From: Ascoidea asiatica
Lineage: Eukaryota; Ascomycota; Saccharomycetes; Ascoideales; Ascoideaceae
Length of the DNA: 64,000 nt
NCBI GenBank assembly: GCA_001600695.1
Contig: BCKQ01000002.1
Span: 2,181,340-2,245,339, forward strand
Direction: 5' to 3'
The position numbers and the translations under genes are program-made. The notes beneath the pieces are model-generated. The model was not told the DNA's origin. It searched no databases and saw only the letters and a program-made list of their open reading frames with translations. Below are positions 22,339 to 31,993 of the stretch, piece by piece (within the stretch, counting starts at the first letter, position 1; each line of letters starts with the position of its first letter).

Positions 22339-23064
22339 GGGAATTGAATTCTACTTCTAGAACCATGAATCTCATAAACCTCTTTTTCATCGAAGTTTAC
22401 GAGAATAAAAGGCTGCCACTATCGCCAGTTAATTGAATAACAACTACTTTTTTGAATCTGGAAATGGTCATTGAAAACAGATTAAAAAAGAAATGGAAAA
22501 TTTAATGAAGAGGCAAGTATGAAAAGGCTTATTATTAATTAACATTCTGATTTTTAGAACTGGGACTATAATTGGAAGAGGTACTAAGAAATTTTAAAAG
22601 TTATCTTCTGAATTTTTATACTAAATTGTATTTCATATCTATAATAAAAACTGAAGTTTTGATTATTTCCCTTTTTGATACACTGGAATGAAATTTGATA
22701 AAAGTGAAGTGATTTTTTTACGTTTAGCCTTTGTGTAAATTCATGTTATCACAATTCTAGACTTCCAGAAATACAATAGCAGTAGCATTAATATTTATTG
22801 ATTATTTTTCATAAAATTGCCATACAAAATATTTTTTTGCTTTTCAAAATTTTAGTTTTTGTATAAAAGAGCTGTCAATTCTTTTATGAAAAAAGAATAT
22901 TTAAATCTTTTATTTTGCTTTTTTACTTTCTCAAAAATTTTGAATTTAGGTGGGCAAGTTTTCTTATTGTTTGAAAAGACCAAATAAATAAATATTAGAT
23001 AATAATATTAATAATAATATTAATAATAATATCAATAATAACATTAATAATAATATTAGTAATA
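22339..23064 (+). other. upstream region of dead copy 3, second duplicated block
   Basis: Continues the alignment with 15560-16113, including a TATA-like TGTATAAAA near 22860 and then AATAATATT-type simple sequence just before the dead copy. No gene is seen. Confidence 0.55.
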
Positions 23065-23244
23065 TTGGAAACTCCAGTTGCTAAAACTATTAAAACTGTT
23101 GCAAAAAAAAGGTTTTAAGATATGATTAAGTAATATACCACAAAAGAAAATATGGAAAAAGCCAAGAACTATTTCAAAGCATTCAAGACATTTATAAAAA
23201 CAATTACTGAAGGCGATGGTGAAGATGAAGGTGATGATGAGTGA
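23065..23244 (+). pseudogene. small Lys-rich repeat protein, copy 3 (dead)
   Basis: The frame aligns with copy 2 from its first codon to its stop: a head like METP, a KENMEKAK unit, and an acidic Gly/Glu/Asp tail ending GDDE. Three lesions are visible. The start codon is TTG (ATG in copy 2), and there are TAA codons at 23116-23118 and 23131-23133. One of the 12-residue units is also missing. The downstream frame otherwise remains open, so decay appears recent. It lies in the second copy of the block that carries copy 2. Confidence 0.8.
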
Positions 23245-23877
23245 TTAGCCTTTCAGCAAATAATAATGCACTAAAACTCTAATAAATGGCCCATGAATAT
23301 TCCAATCGTTGCTTTTTTAGTTTCATAGTTCTATAATAATATTTAATATAAAAAAAAAAAATTTTTTTTTGTTTTTTGAAATTCTATTCATTAAACATGT
23401 TGTAAAAATATGAAAATAAGATATTTAGTGGATTTTTCTACTTTTTGAATTTTATTTCAAAAAATAACACCTTCGTCAAATACTTTATTTTAAATATTAA
23501 TAATTAATTTTTTGTAATTGTAAGTATATTTGCCATTGAGAAAAGAAGATTTAAATGAAACGTAAATTTATTTTGAAAGCTAAATATTCGAAAAATTTTT
23601 GCAACAAAGATTTCGGTCCATATTACTTATAAATTTAGCTTTTCACATATTCCATTCAACCCTTATAAAAGTAAAAAATATCGACTGCCTACTTTATAAA
23701 ATATAAATACTGCATGCATTATTGGTATAGTCAATGAACCCTTTCATTATCTCAAGTAAATTATATTTCTTAATTCTTTATGATTATTGTTTTAATTTTC
23801 ATTGCTTTTATACCAAAAAAAGATATAATGGGCATCATATAGATATCTTATTTCTGATCATACTGCCATTAAGTGAC
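23245..23877. other. 3' flank of dead copy 3
   Basis: Matches the 3' flank of copy 2 to about 23640. An in-frame ATG at 23734 extends the following LRR frame upstream, but this added segment is hydrophobic and unlike LRR sequence. I see no separate gene. Confidence 0.5.
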
Positions 23878-24500
23878 ATGAATGGCCTTGAAACTCAAAT
23901 AAAACCGTTGAAAATAGAAGATTTTGAGATAAAAGAATGTAATGTATTTTCATCTTTTGTTAATTTAAAGAAAATTTCACTAATAATGTACAAAATTGAA
24001 AAAATTGAGGAGTTGGATAAATTAAAAGCTTTGAAAGAAATAAATTTAAATGGATTAAGAAATTTAGAAAAATTATCTTTACAAAATAAAAATCTATCAA
24101 AAATTGAAAACTTAGAAGGATTACTGAATTTACAAAAATTAAGCTTAAGTCGTAATAGATCATTTATAGATATTGAGATTTCAAAGTATTTGAAAACTTA
24201 AGTGAGTTACGAAATTTAGATTATAACTCATGTCAAATCACCAAAATTATAGGCTCAATTGAAGTAAAAATAAAAGATGTAAAATGACGAGTACCTTTTG
24301 CTGATTAAGGTGATATAATTAGAGAAATTGATCTTTCAGCAAATTTTTTAGAAGAGATTGACTTGAATAACTAAAATGAAATAGCAATAGCAAATTTAGC
24401 TTATTTTTTCAACTGGTAATAATAAGTTGGAAAAAGAACGAATAACTATCGAAGGACTTAGAGATTTAGATATCGTTTTTTTTGATAGAAACAATATATG
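23878..24500 (+). pseudogene. leucine-rich repeat gene remnant (SDS22- or F-box/LRR-like)
   Basis: From the ATG at 23878 the frame encodes several 22-residue LRR units (for example LKEINLNGLRNLEKLSLQNK and IENLEGLLNLQKLSLSRN). The frame stops at 24201, but another frame continues at about 24190 with FENLSELRNLDYNSCQITKI and stops at a TGA near 24286. Further LRR-like pieces follow after stops (EIDLSANFLEEIDLNN near 24320-24375 and EGLRDLDIVFFD near 24450-24485). The set is a frameshifted and interrupted LRR protein gene. Confidence 0.65.
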
Positions 24501-24688
24501 AAATATATTCTATAGGTTTGTTTGTTATATTTTTAGTAGCATCTTTTTTGGTTTTTTTTTAATAAATATTTTATTTGGTGAACTGTTATAAAAAGAGTAA
24601 AAATTATAAATACAAACTCAGGTAACAAAAAAATAATTCCATAATATTATATAGGCTTAAAATAGAAGAGAATTAAAAAAAATAGAAA
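24501..24688. other. short AT-rich spacer
   Basis: No gene seen. It includes poly-T and the A-rich (T-rich on the minus strand) sequence that would end the tRNA transcript, at about 24671-24682. Confidence 0.5.
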
Positions 24689-24782
24689 CTCCTCATTAGG
24701 GGCTCGAACCCTAGACATTTCGGTTGCTCGAAATTAACGAATCCCTAAAAGCCGAACGCTCTACCAACTGAGCTAATGGGGA
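24689..24782 (-). tRNA. tRNA-Lys(UUU) with a 21-nt intron
   Basis: The minus strand reads a complete cloverleaf: D-arm TAGCTCAGTTGGTAGAGC, anticodon arm TTCGG-CTTTTA-intron-A-CCGAA, T-arm with GGTTCGAGCC. The anticodon TTT gives Lys. A 21-nt intron at 24725-24745 sits one base 3' of the anticodon, the standard place for nuclear tRNA introns. The mature sequence closely resembles the intron-containing yeast tRNA-Lys(UUU). The acceptor stem has one C-A mismatch (tRNA position 4, base 24779, against position 69, base 24693). An A-rich tract on the + strand just beyond the 3' end supplies a Pol III T-run. Confidence 0.93.
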
Positions 24783-25319
24783 TGAGTTCCTATATTTTTG
24801 GTTGTTTTTGAGTTGGCCATATGAGCCATGGCAAACTAATTCTTCAAATATTTGCTTTAATATTACCTGAAATTTAAAAAAATATATATTAAACTATTGA
24901 GAAACTCATTAATATGTTTTCTTGTAAGTTTGAAAATGTTTGAATAACTTTTTTTTTACTAAATGGTGTCAAAATACAAAATATCCAATCTTCTCAGGTG
25001 CAATGATTTCCCTTTGAAAACGAACTTTTGTTTTAGTATTTTCATTTGAATTCCGGTAGTTAAGCTCAATTACAGTAAAATAATATCCATAACAGGAAAT
25101 AAAGTTCGGATTTTACCTAAACTTTAAATTTCAAGTTATTTTCTGGTTAAACCTAATTCAATTCGTGAAATGCCCCCACTGAGAATCTCGGAAACTCAGA
25201 AACTGGGAAGCTGGGATTCTTCTATTGATATTTATTAGAAGTTCTTTTTCAAATCATATAGCTTTTATTAAAATATAAAAAAATTCGTAAAGTCATTGTT
25301 TCGTTCATTGTGGGCGTTT
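24783..25319. other. intergenic spacer between tRNA and Zn-cluster gene
   Basis: Between the tRNA 5' end and the stop codon of the minus-strand gene at 25320. AT-rich with no gene seen. A short repeat of GAATCTCGGAAACTCAGAAA type lies near 25180-25205. Confidence 0.5.
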
Positions 25320-28259
25320 TCAATATTTGCTATCAAACATTATTCCTGATCCTTCAAGATCGTGCATTGAACTAAGAAAATCATTTAAAACTTGCTTTTC
25401 CTGTTTCTTATCGTTTTCATCATTATCATTATCATTAGCAGTATCATTCTTATTACTATTGGTTTTTTTATCATCTAAAATTTCTTCCAAATTTACAATT
25501 GAGTTAAAAATTAAATTCTCTAATTCGTAAATTTCATTTATTCCATCATTTGATATGTGGAAATTTTCTAAACTTTTTTCATTATTCAAAATATTTATAG
25601 AATTCATTCTTGGTCTATTCTGATTTAAAAGTTTCTCTTCCTCCTCCTGTTTTTCATTATCTTTAAGTAGTTTTTTAAGTAATTCTAACATATCTTTTAT
25701 TATTTCCTTATATCTATTTGCAATCAAATTTTTTTTGGAATATTTATCTAAAACATTTATATCCATTTCAATTATTTTATTAATCATTTCTATTTCATAT
25801 ATTTTATTTCCACTATTACTTTCATTTCTTCTTAAATAAATATGCTGAATGATATTTAATAAATTATCTAATCCCAATATTAATCCAGGCAAAAATTGAA
25901 AATCTATTAAAAGTAAAGGCTTTATAGGATATATTCCATTATTTAAAAAAAAATTCGAAATCTTTATAACACATCTGGAAGCTTTAATACATAAATTTTT
26001 AAAACATTTAACTAATAAATCAAGTTTTTCACAATTTTTTTCAGATTTATAAGAGTATAATTTAGTTTCTGTTTCTGTAAAATTATTAAGAGAATTTGAA
26101 ATATAATAATAAAAAAATGGTTTTGATAATAATATTATTGCACAAAAATATTCAACATATAGGTAAAATAATGGAATATAATAATAACTTAAAGGTCTAT
26201 TAAACATATTATTCAGACTATATGACCTTGGATTATTATTATATTCATTTAAATCATTAACTAATGATCTAATTGTTAATTCATTTGGAAATTTTATATT
26301 CCAGTTTTTCAAATCTTTAATGAAAATTTTAATTAAATCAACATTTAAATCATTTGAATTTGAATTATAAATATTATCATAAATGTTTCCAGTAATCAAA
26401 TATAATTTAACTGATTGATAAGAAATACTTTCAAAAATTTTATCATTTTTTAGATTATTTAATAAATCTCTATCTTTTTTTAAAATTGTATTGTTATTTA
26501 ATAATTTTTCATTAATTAAAGATAATTGAACAAATTTACTATTAATTAATAACGGACGTCCTAAATTAATAGAATACCATCTATCTAAGATATATAATGA
26601 ATTCCAAATATTAATTCTATGATTTCTATAATTATTATCACTAAATGAATCATTAATACTTGGAGTATTTAAACCTAAAGATTTTGCAATATTTATTGCA
26701 ATTGATAAATTAATCCAAGCAGAATTTTTTTTATCTAATAAAGCATAATAGAAGAAAATTAATAAATTTGCTTCAACTAAAGATAAATTATTATCTTGAA
26801 TCATTAAATTTAAACCATTTTTAAAGAATAATTCATGATGATTGATTTCGGATTGACGAGAGTTATTACAACTATTATTTGAATAATTTGAATCTATAGA
26901 ATCATTTAAAGTATTATTTATAAGATTCGAATCATTTGCAAAAATTGAACCTATAGCCAAAATTAAATATAATAAAGATAAATTTTTTTGTATTGGTAAA
27001 ACAGGATTATTATAAATATCATTGATTATATTTGAGATTAAGAAATTTTCATTGAATATATAAAATAGATTATTAATATTTTTAAGAAATAGATTAAGTA
27101 AATAATTACAATGATCTCTTAGAGGTAATTGAATTGTAACTATATTTTTTGAAATTACTGGTTTATCAATAATATATAATTTTTTTTGATTGAAAAAATT
27201 TGAATATGAATTTAAATTTAATTTATTTGAAAAGTTATAATTATTAAAAGTATTATCATTACTAATATTGATTGAATTTAATAAGAAATTTTTAAATAAT
27301 TTTTTTGAATTATATAAAAAAGATAATGGAGAAGATTGACCTATATAAATTAGATCAGTTGAATTATTTAACAATAATTTATTATTATCACTTATTTTAC
27401 TTTGTATGAGAGTGATTTTATTATTTGTAATTGAAGATTTTCTTGAATCTTTAGATATTTGATCTGATTTACCTATATTATTATTATCTTCGATTATATT
27501 ATTATTTATATTATTATTTATGTTGTTTATATTGGCGCTTATATTTGTATTTGTATTTGTATTGGCGTTTATATTGTTATTTAAAGGAAAATTCAATAGG
27601 CGTTTTAAACTTGAAGGAATATTTGAACTTTCAAAAGTTTCTATATCATTCTGTATATTGTTTTGTATATTATTTTGATTTTGATTCTGATTCTGATTTG
27701 AAGTATGATTTGAAATTTGATTTAAGATTTGATTAGATGTTTTAGGACTTGACTTTTTTTTAATTCCTTTAATATTCTTATTACTTTTTATATTTTTTTT
27801 ACTATTTTTATTAGTTTTTATATTATTAATTGAAATGGGAGAAGAATTTTGAATATTATTAATTGATCTTAATTTACTATATCTTAAACTTCTTTTATCT
27901 ATGATCGAATAAGTACAATTTTTTAATTTATTTTTACAATTTACACAAGGTAAAATTCCATCACATTTTTTTTTTCTTGATTTACAAGAATCACAAGCTT
28001 TACTTATTCTTCTTCTTTCAATTATTGAAGCAGAAGTAGATTTTTGTTGTTTTGAAGAGTTTAAAGATAAAGAAGATGATGATAAAGATGATGAGGATGA
28101 TGATGAGGATGATGATGTAGGAGTTAAAGAAGTTATAGAATGAGATAAATTCAAAATGGGAGTGGGAGTTAATGGAGATAATGTAGGAGATGGAGATGAT
28201 AGAGTTGGTGAAGAATCTGAATTTGAATTTGAATTTGAACTTGAACTTGAACTTGACAT
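25320..28259 (-). CDS. Zn(II)2Cys6 fungal transcription factor
   Basis: 979 residues. A Ser/Pro/Thr-rich start is followed by a canonical binuclear zinc cluster at residues 89-115 with spacing C-x2-C-x6-C-x5-C-x2-C-x6-C, then a Lys-rich linker and Asn-rich sequence. The middle (about 385-700) looks like the fungal-specific transcription factor domain: a leading segment LLNLFLKNINNLFYIF, the helix-rich AINIAKSLGLN, and the characteristic WNSLYILDRWYSINLGRPLL. The C-terminus is acidic with Asn/Asp/Glu runs and may activate. It should bind CGG-type sites in the nucleus. I cannot name the orthologue; Gal4-family paralogues are too numerous to separate by eye. Its upstream region holds a large GC-rich island. 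Confidence 0.9.
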   Translation of the reverse strand: MSSSSSSSNSNSNSDSSPTLSSPSPTLSPLTPTPILNLSHSITSLTPTSSSSSSSSSSLSSSSLSLNSSKQQKSTSASIIERRRISKACDSCKSRKKKCDGILPCVNCKNKLKNCTYSIIDKRSLRYSKLRSINNIQNSSPISINNIKTNKNSKKNIKSNKNIKGIKKKSSPKTSNQILNQISNHTSNQNQNQNQNNIQNNIQNDIETFESSNIPSSLKRLLNFPLNNNINANTNTNTNISANINNINNNINNNIIEDNNNIGKSDQISKDSRKSSITNNKITLIQSKISDNNKLLLNNSTDLIYIGQSSPLSFLYNSKKLFKNFLLNSINISNDNTFNNYNFSNKLNLNSYSNFFNQKKLYIIDKPVISKNIVTIQLPLRDHCNYLLNLFLKNINNLFYIFNENFLISNIINDIYNNPVLPIQKNLSLLYLILAIGSIFANDSNLINNTLNDSIDSNYSNNSCNNSRQSEINHHELFFKNGLNLMIQDNNLSLVEANLLIFFYYALLDKKNSAWINLSIAINIAKSLGLNTPSINDSFSDNNYRNHRINIWNSLYILDRWYSINLGRPLLINSKFVQLSLINEKLLNNNTILKKDRDLLNNLKNDKIFESISYQSVKLYLITGNIYDNIYNSNSNDLNVDLIKIFIKDLKNWNIKFPNELTIRSLVNDLNEYNNNPRSYSLNNMFNRPLSYYYIPLFYLYVEYFCAIILLSKPFFYYYISNSLNNFTETETKLYSYKSEKNCEKLDLLVKCFKNLCIKASRCVIKISNFFLNNGIYPIKPLLLIDFQFLPGLILGLDNLLNIIQHIYLRRNESNSGNKIYEIEMINKIIEMDINVLDKYSKKNLIANRYKEIIKDMLELLKKLLKDNEKQEEEEKLLNQNRPRMNSINILNNEKSLENFHISNDGINEIYELENLIFNSIVNLEEILDDKKTNSNKNDTANDNDNDENDKKQEKQVLNDFLSSMHDLEGSGIMFDSKY

Positions 28260-29710
28260 TTCATTTATGATTATATATATAGTTGAATATATATTTATAT
28301 ATATATATATATAGATATAGGTAATTGTATATCTATTGATTTTGAAAGATTTCCTTTTTAAAACGAGTAATATAATATTTTAAAGAATTAAAGTAAATAA
28401 ATAATAATTATATCGAATTATATTGAAATATATCAGAAGATGAATGAATGAAATGAAGAAGAAAAGATAAAATAAAATATCTGGGGATATATAAAAAAAA
28501 TGAACTTTTGATAATAGTTCATTCAATCTTAGGGTCTTCAAGAAAAAACCAGTAGATTCAAGGTACTATTTACAATTATTTGTTAATAATAAAGAAGGAA
28601 AATTGATGGAATAATGATGTTTTAATATTCAAAAATGAATAATTCAAAATATTTTAATAGTAGTTTTTTAATAATAAATTTTAGTAGTATATTTTAGTAC
28701 GGTACTGGCACTGTATGTTTAATAATAAACTCTCTGTTTCTCAGATCTCAGACTCCAGACAGGCAGGCTCTGTGGTTCGTTCGGTGGATCTGCAACAGAT
28801 TCCGCGTTGGTTCTGCGTTGGTTATGTGCTCGTTTTGCACTGTTTCTACGCTGCGCTAAACAAACAAACAAAATAGTGCTAAAACCACACCATGAAACAG
28901 CGCAAAACCATTCAAAACATTAACATGCGCCACATATACAGTTTTTTAAAACTTTCAGCGCAGCGCAACAGATAATTCAAGGAATTGTGGGGCAGCGCGC
29001 GCAGCAGACTCTCGGCACAATCATTCGCTCTCGTTGCACTGGCTGGTGATTGCACCGGCTCTCTCGACACTCCAGCACCCGGGCGGTCTCTAGTGACTGC
29101 TGTTCACCCCTGTGCACTGGTCTCGCTCCGGCCATTTTATGGGCACTGTCTAGCAGTTTGGTGGTGGCTCGGCAGTGGGTCTGTGGTAATGAAGCTATTT
29201 CCGGCGTACCCCGCCGGACCCCTGACTTCCCACCTCCAGACTGCTCCCGCATGGGGTACCGCCGCCTGCCTGCCGCATTTTGCGTGTGACTTGTTGCCGT
29301 GTGTTTCTTCTCTTTTGGGCTTACCCTGAAGTCGTCTTTGTGTAACAATTAGTTACGTTACTTTACGTAAGGAAAAAAAAGAAGAAGAAACATATTTTGT
29401 TTGCAACATTTGAATCATTTGAATCATTTGAATCAAAAAACAAAATCGCAAGTTTTCAAAGTATGCTCAGTTCATTAAATCTTCCAATTGGAAAGTATTA
29501 CGTAATTTGTCATACAATATACGATTTTTTGTAACCGAGCAAAAAGGCTCAATAACTATTTACTCGATTATTCCTTTATAATCAAATTATATTCATTTAT
29601 ATTTTATTAAGTGTATTTATTCTATTAGATCTATATGCTATTAAATATATTCCAATAAACATATTCTATTGAAAAAAATCCATTAGTCGACTTTTTAATT
29701 TACAATTTAT
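28260..29710 (-). promoter_or_regulatory. promoter region of the Zn-cluster gene with a GC-rich island
   Basis: AT-rich leader (28260-28700), then a GC-rich island at about 28740-29340 that starts and stops sharply, then AT-rich 3' flank of the gene at 29711. The island contains GCACTG at 28837, 29036, 29114 and 29143 (a further one at 28708 lies just outside), plus repeats such as GCGTTGG. It is open on both strands for over 110 codons, but the overlapping products are Cys/Arg/Pro-rich and unlike any protein here; I do not call a gene. Confidence 0.55.
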
Positions 29711-30796
29711 TTATATTCCAAATGGATCTTCAACTGGAGGTATCATTGGTTTTGAATCATCTATTTTAATATATCCATTAATTTCTTTTAAATGAAATTG
29801 TTTAATTTTTAATAATTCATAAAGAATTGTTAATGTTGGTACTTCAACATTTAATTTATTTGCAATTTTTATTGGATTACCTAAAATATTTTCAATTTCT
29901 AATAAATTTTTATTTCTTAAATCAATTAACATTGATGGCGTATAAAATGAATAATTTAAAAAATTATAAATCATATGTCTTTTAATAATTTTATCAATTA
30001 TAATATTTTCATTTTCTGCAATTTTAATAATTTCATCAATTGATTTTTCAAACAATTTTGTACCTTCTGGAGAAATTAAACATCTTGTTGTATCTAAATT
30101 TAAAATTGTACAAATTACATTAAATGATGAATTATAAATTAATTTTTCCCATCTTGTTTTTCTGCAATTTGAATCAAATATACAATTTTTTGAATTTTTA
30201 GTATTATTATTATATAATTCAATAAATTCTTTTGCAGCTTTAATTTGTTTTTCAACTTCTAAATTTTTATTTAAAAAATATCCAACTTTCATTTGATCTG
30301 CTCCAGTTTGATTAACTTTACAATTTTTATTAACTGATCCAATTAATGCAACAACACTTAAAATTATATTTTTTGGAAATTTTTTCAAAAATGGTTCTTC
30401 AATATCAATTCCATTTTGTAATAACATAATAACTGTATTTTCATTTAAAATTCCTTTAGAATTAGAATAATCTTCAATTGAAGGTAATAAATCAACCGAT
30501 TTTAAATTCAAATCTTCATCTGAAATATTCTTTGTTGAAATAATAATATAATCAAATGGTCCCAAATTTAATTCTTTAATTTCTTTAAAATTTTTAACTA
30601 TATTACTAGGTTTCCAACTTTCAAAATTACCTCTATTAATTGAATTAATTGAATATCCTTCAGTTTTTGCCTTTTCATAATCACTTCGTACAATACATGT
30701 TACTTCACTTTTACCAGAAGTTTCTAATGCTAATGCAACTATAATTCCAACTCCTCCACTACCAATTATTAATACTTTACTCTTCTTTTTTTCCAT
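29711..30796 (-). CDS. 2-dehydropantoate 2-reductase (ketopantoate reductase)
   Basis: 361 residues. The enzyme reduces ketopantoate to pantoate with NADPH in pantothenate and coenzyme A synthesis. The N-terminus has the Rossmann dinucleotide motif IGSGGVGIIVALALE (residues 11-25), followed by the family-typical TVIMLLQNGIDIEE (about 121-134). The C-terminal helical domain has KTRWEKLIYNSSFN, placing the catalytic Lys at K218 and the substrate-binding Asn at N222. The C-terminus ends with the usual PTLTILYELLKI segment. Length is normal for fungal members. Yeasts often carry several paralogues of this family, so PAN5-type activity is likely but not certain. The gene is divergent from the one at 31994. 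Confidence 0.9.
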   Translation of the reverse strand: MEKKKSKVLIIGSGGVGIIVALALETSGKSEVTCIVRSDYEKAKTEGYSINSINRGNFESWKPSNIVKNFKEIKELNLGPFDYIIISTKNISDEDLNLKSVDLLPSIEDYSNSKGILNENTVIMLLQNGIDIEEPFLKKFPKNIILSVVALIGSVNKNCKVNQTGADQMKVGYFLNKNLEVEKQIKAAKEFIELYNNNTKNSKNCIFDSNCRKTRWEKLIYNSSFNVICTILNLDTTRCLISPEGTKLFEKSIDEIIKIAENENIIIDKIIKRHMIYNFLNYSFYTPSMLIDLRNKNLLEIENILGNPIKIANKLNVEVPTLTILYELLKIKQFHLKEINGYIKIDDSKPMIPPVEDPFGI

Positions 30797-31993
30797 TTTT
30801 TTTTTTCTTTTCCTATTTTCTCTTATCTTATCTAATTCTTTTCATATGTCTTTTCTTTATTGATATGATATGATATTATCTTCTCGTATTATATTCTGTC
30901 TCTCTTTTCTTTTTATTTCACTCTCTGATTAGTCATTGAAACCAATAATCTTATCTGAAAATTCACCACCATATCAGTATTAAAGATAAATTAATTTTAA
31001 CCGAATACGAGGTCTCGTGATAAAAAGTTACCCTCCCGGTTTTAAAATATTACTTAATGGATTACGTAACTCACAAACACCTGCATGTATACGTTTCTCC
31101 CTGCACCTTTCGGCACTTCCCAAAGTTACCATAGTTCTGTTTCCTCGGATAAACCTCATTCCACTTCCATGCACATACTACCTTTGCTTGCAGCACTGTG
31201 CCGCCAGTCTCAAAATTCAATTGCTTCCATTTTGTTTTTGTTTCTGGTTTTGTGATTTATCCGCCATTTGCACATTCCAACGGTTTTCTTCTAGATTCCT
31301 TAATGTTTATTTTTATCCATTTATATTCACTTTTGTTTATTTGGCATAAAATTTATTATTTACTTTCACTCTATTTCACTCTATTTCACTTTAATTCTCT
31401 CTATTCTCTATTCTTATTCTTATCATTCTTCTTATTCATATTATTCTTCTCATTCTAATCACTCTAATAACTTCTTTAACGTATTTCTTTTCTTCTTTTT
31501 ATCTTATTATCTTTTCATAATTCTTTAAAGTCTCCCCAATCTTTAATCCTTAATCTTTAATTAACTATAATTATTAAGGAATCTCAGACAATAAAAAAAT
31601 ATAAAAATATTAAAAAGTAAATTAAAAAAACAGAGTTTTTTTCAAATTATATCAAGACTCTGATTTAATCTTTTTATTATTTTATTCTTTTATCTATTCA
31701 AAGAAAATTCTTAATTGAATTCTAGATGAATTTATTTCAAATTTTATGCATTTTTTAAATTCTTTTATTAAATTTCAAATTCATTTACTCTTTCTCAAAC
31801 TTATTCATCCATATTATAACAATATTTTCTACTATTTTTCAATATATTTCAGTATATCCCAGTATATCTCACTATATTTTAACATATTTCAATATATTCA
31901 GTATTACTTTATTTATTATATCGAATGGTTAAATACTATATTATTCATATAATTCAATATAATCTAATATAAAGCAAAAATCAATATTCCTCA
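30797..31993. promoter_or_regulatory. divergent promoter region with a GC-richer island
   Basis: Between divergent genes. Pyrimidine-rich leader of the reductase (30797-30930), a GC-richer island (about 31005-31300, GCACTG near 31194), a CACTCTATTT tandem repeat near 31368-31400, then very AT-rich sequence with SAGTATAT/CAATATATT-type simple repeats to the ATG at 31994. No gene is seen. Confidence 0.5.

Noticed and set aside
28977-29348. Overlapping open frames of 114-123 codons on both strands in a GC-rich island
   Set aside because: Open on both strands because the island is GC-rich and low in stop codons. Products are Cys/Arg/Pro/Ala-rich, unlike any protein here, and the island sits in an upstream region like the others.
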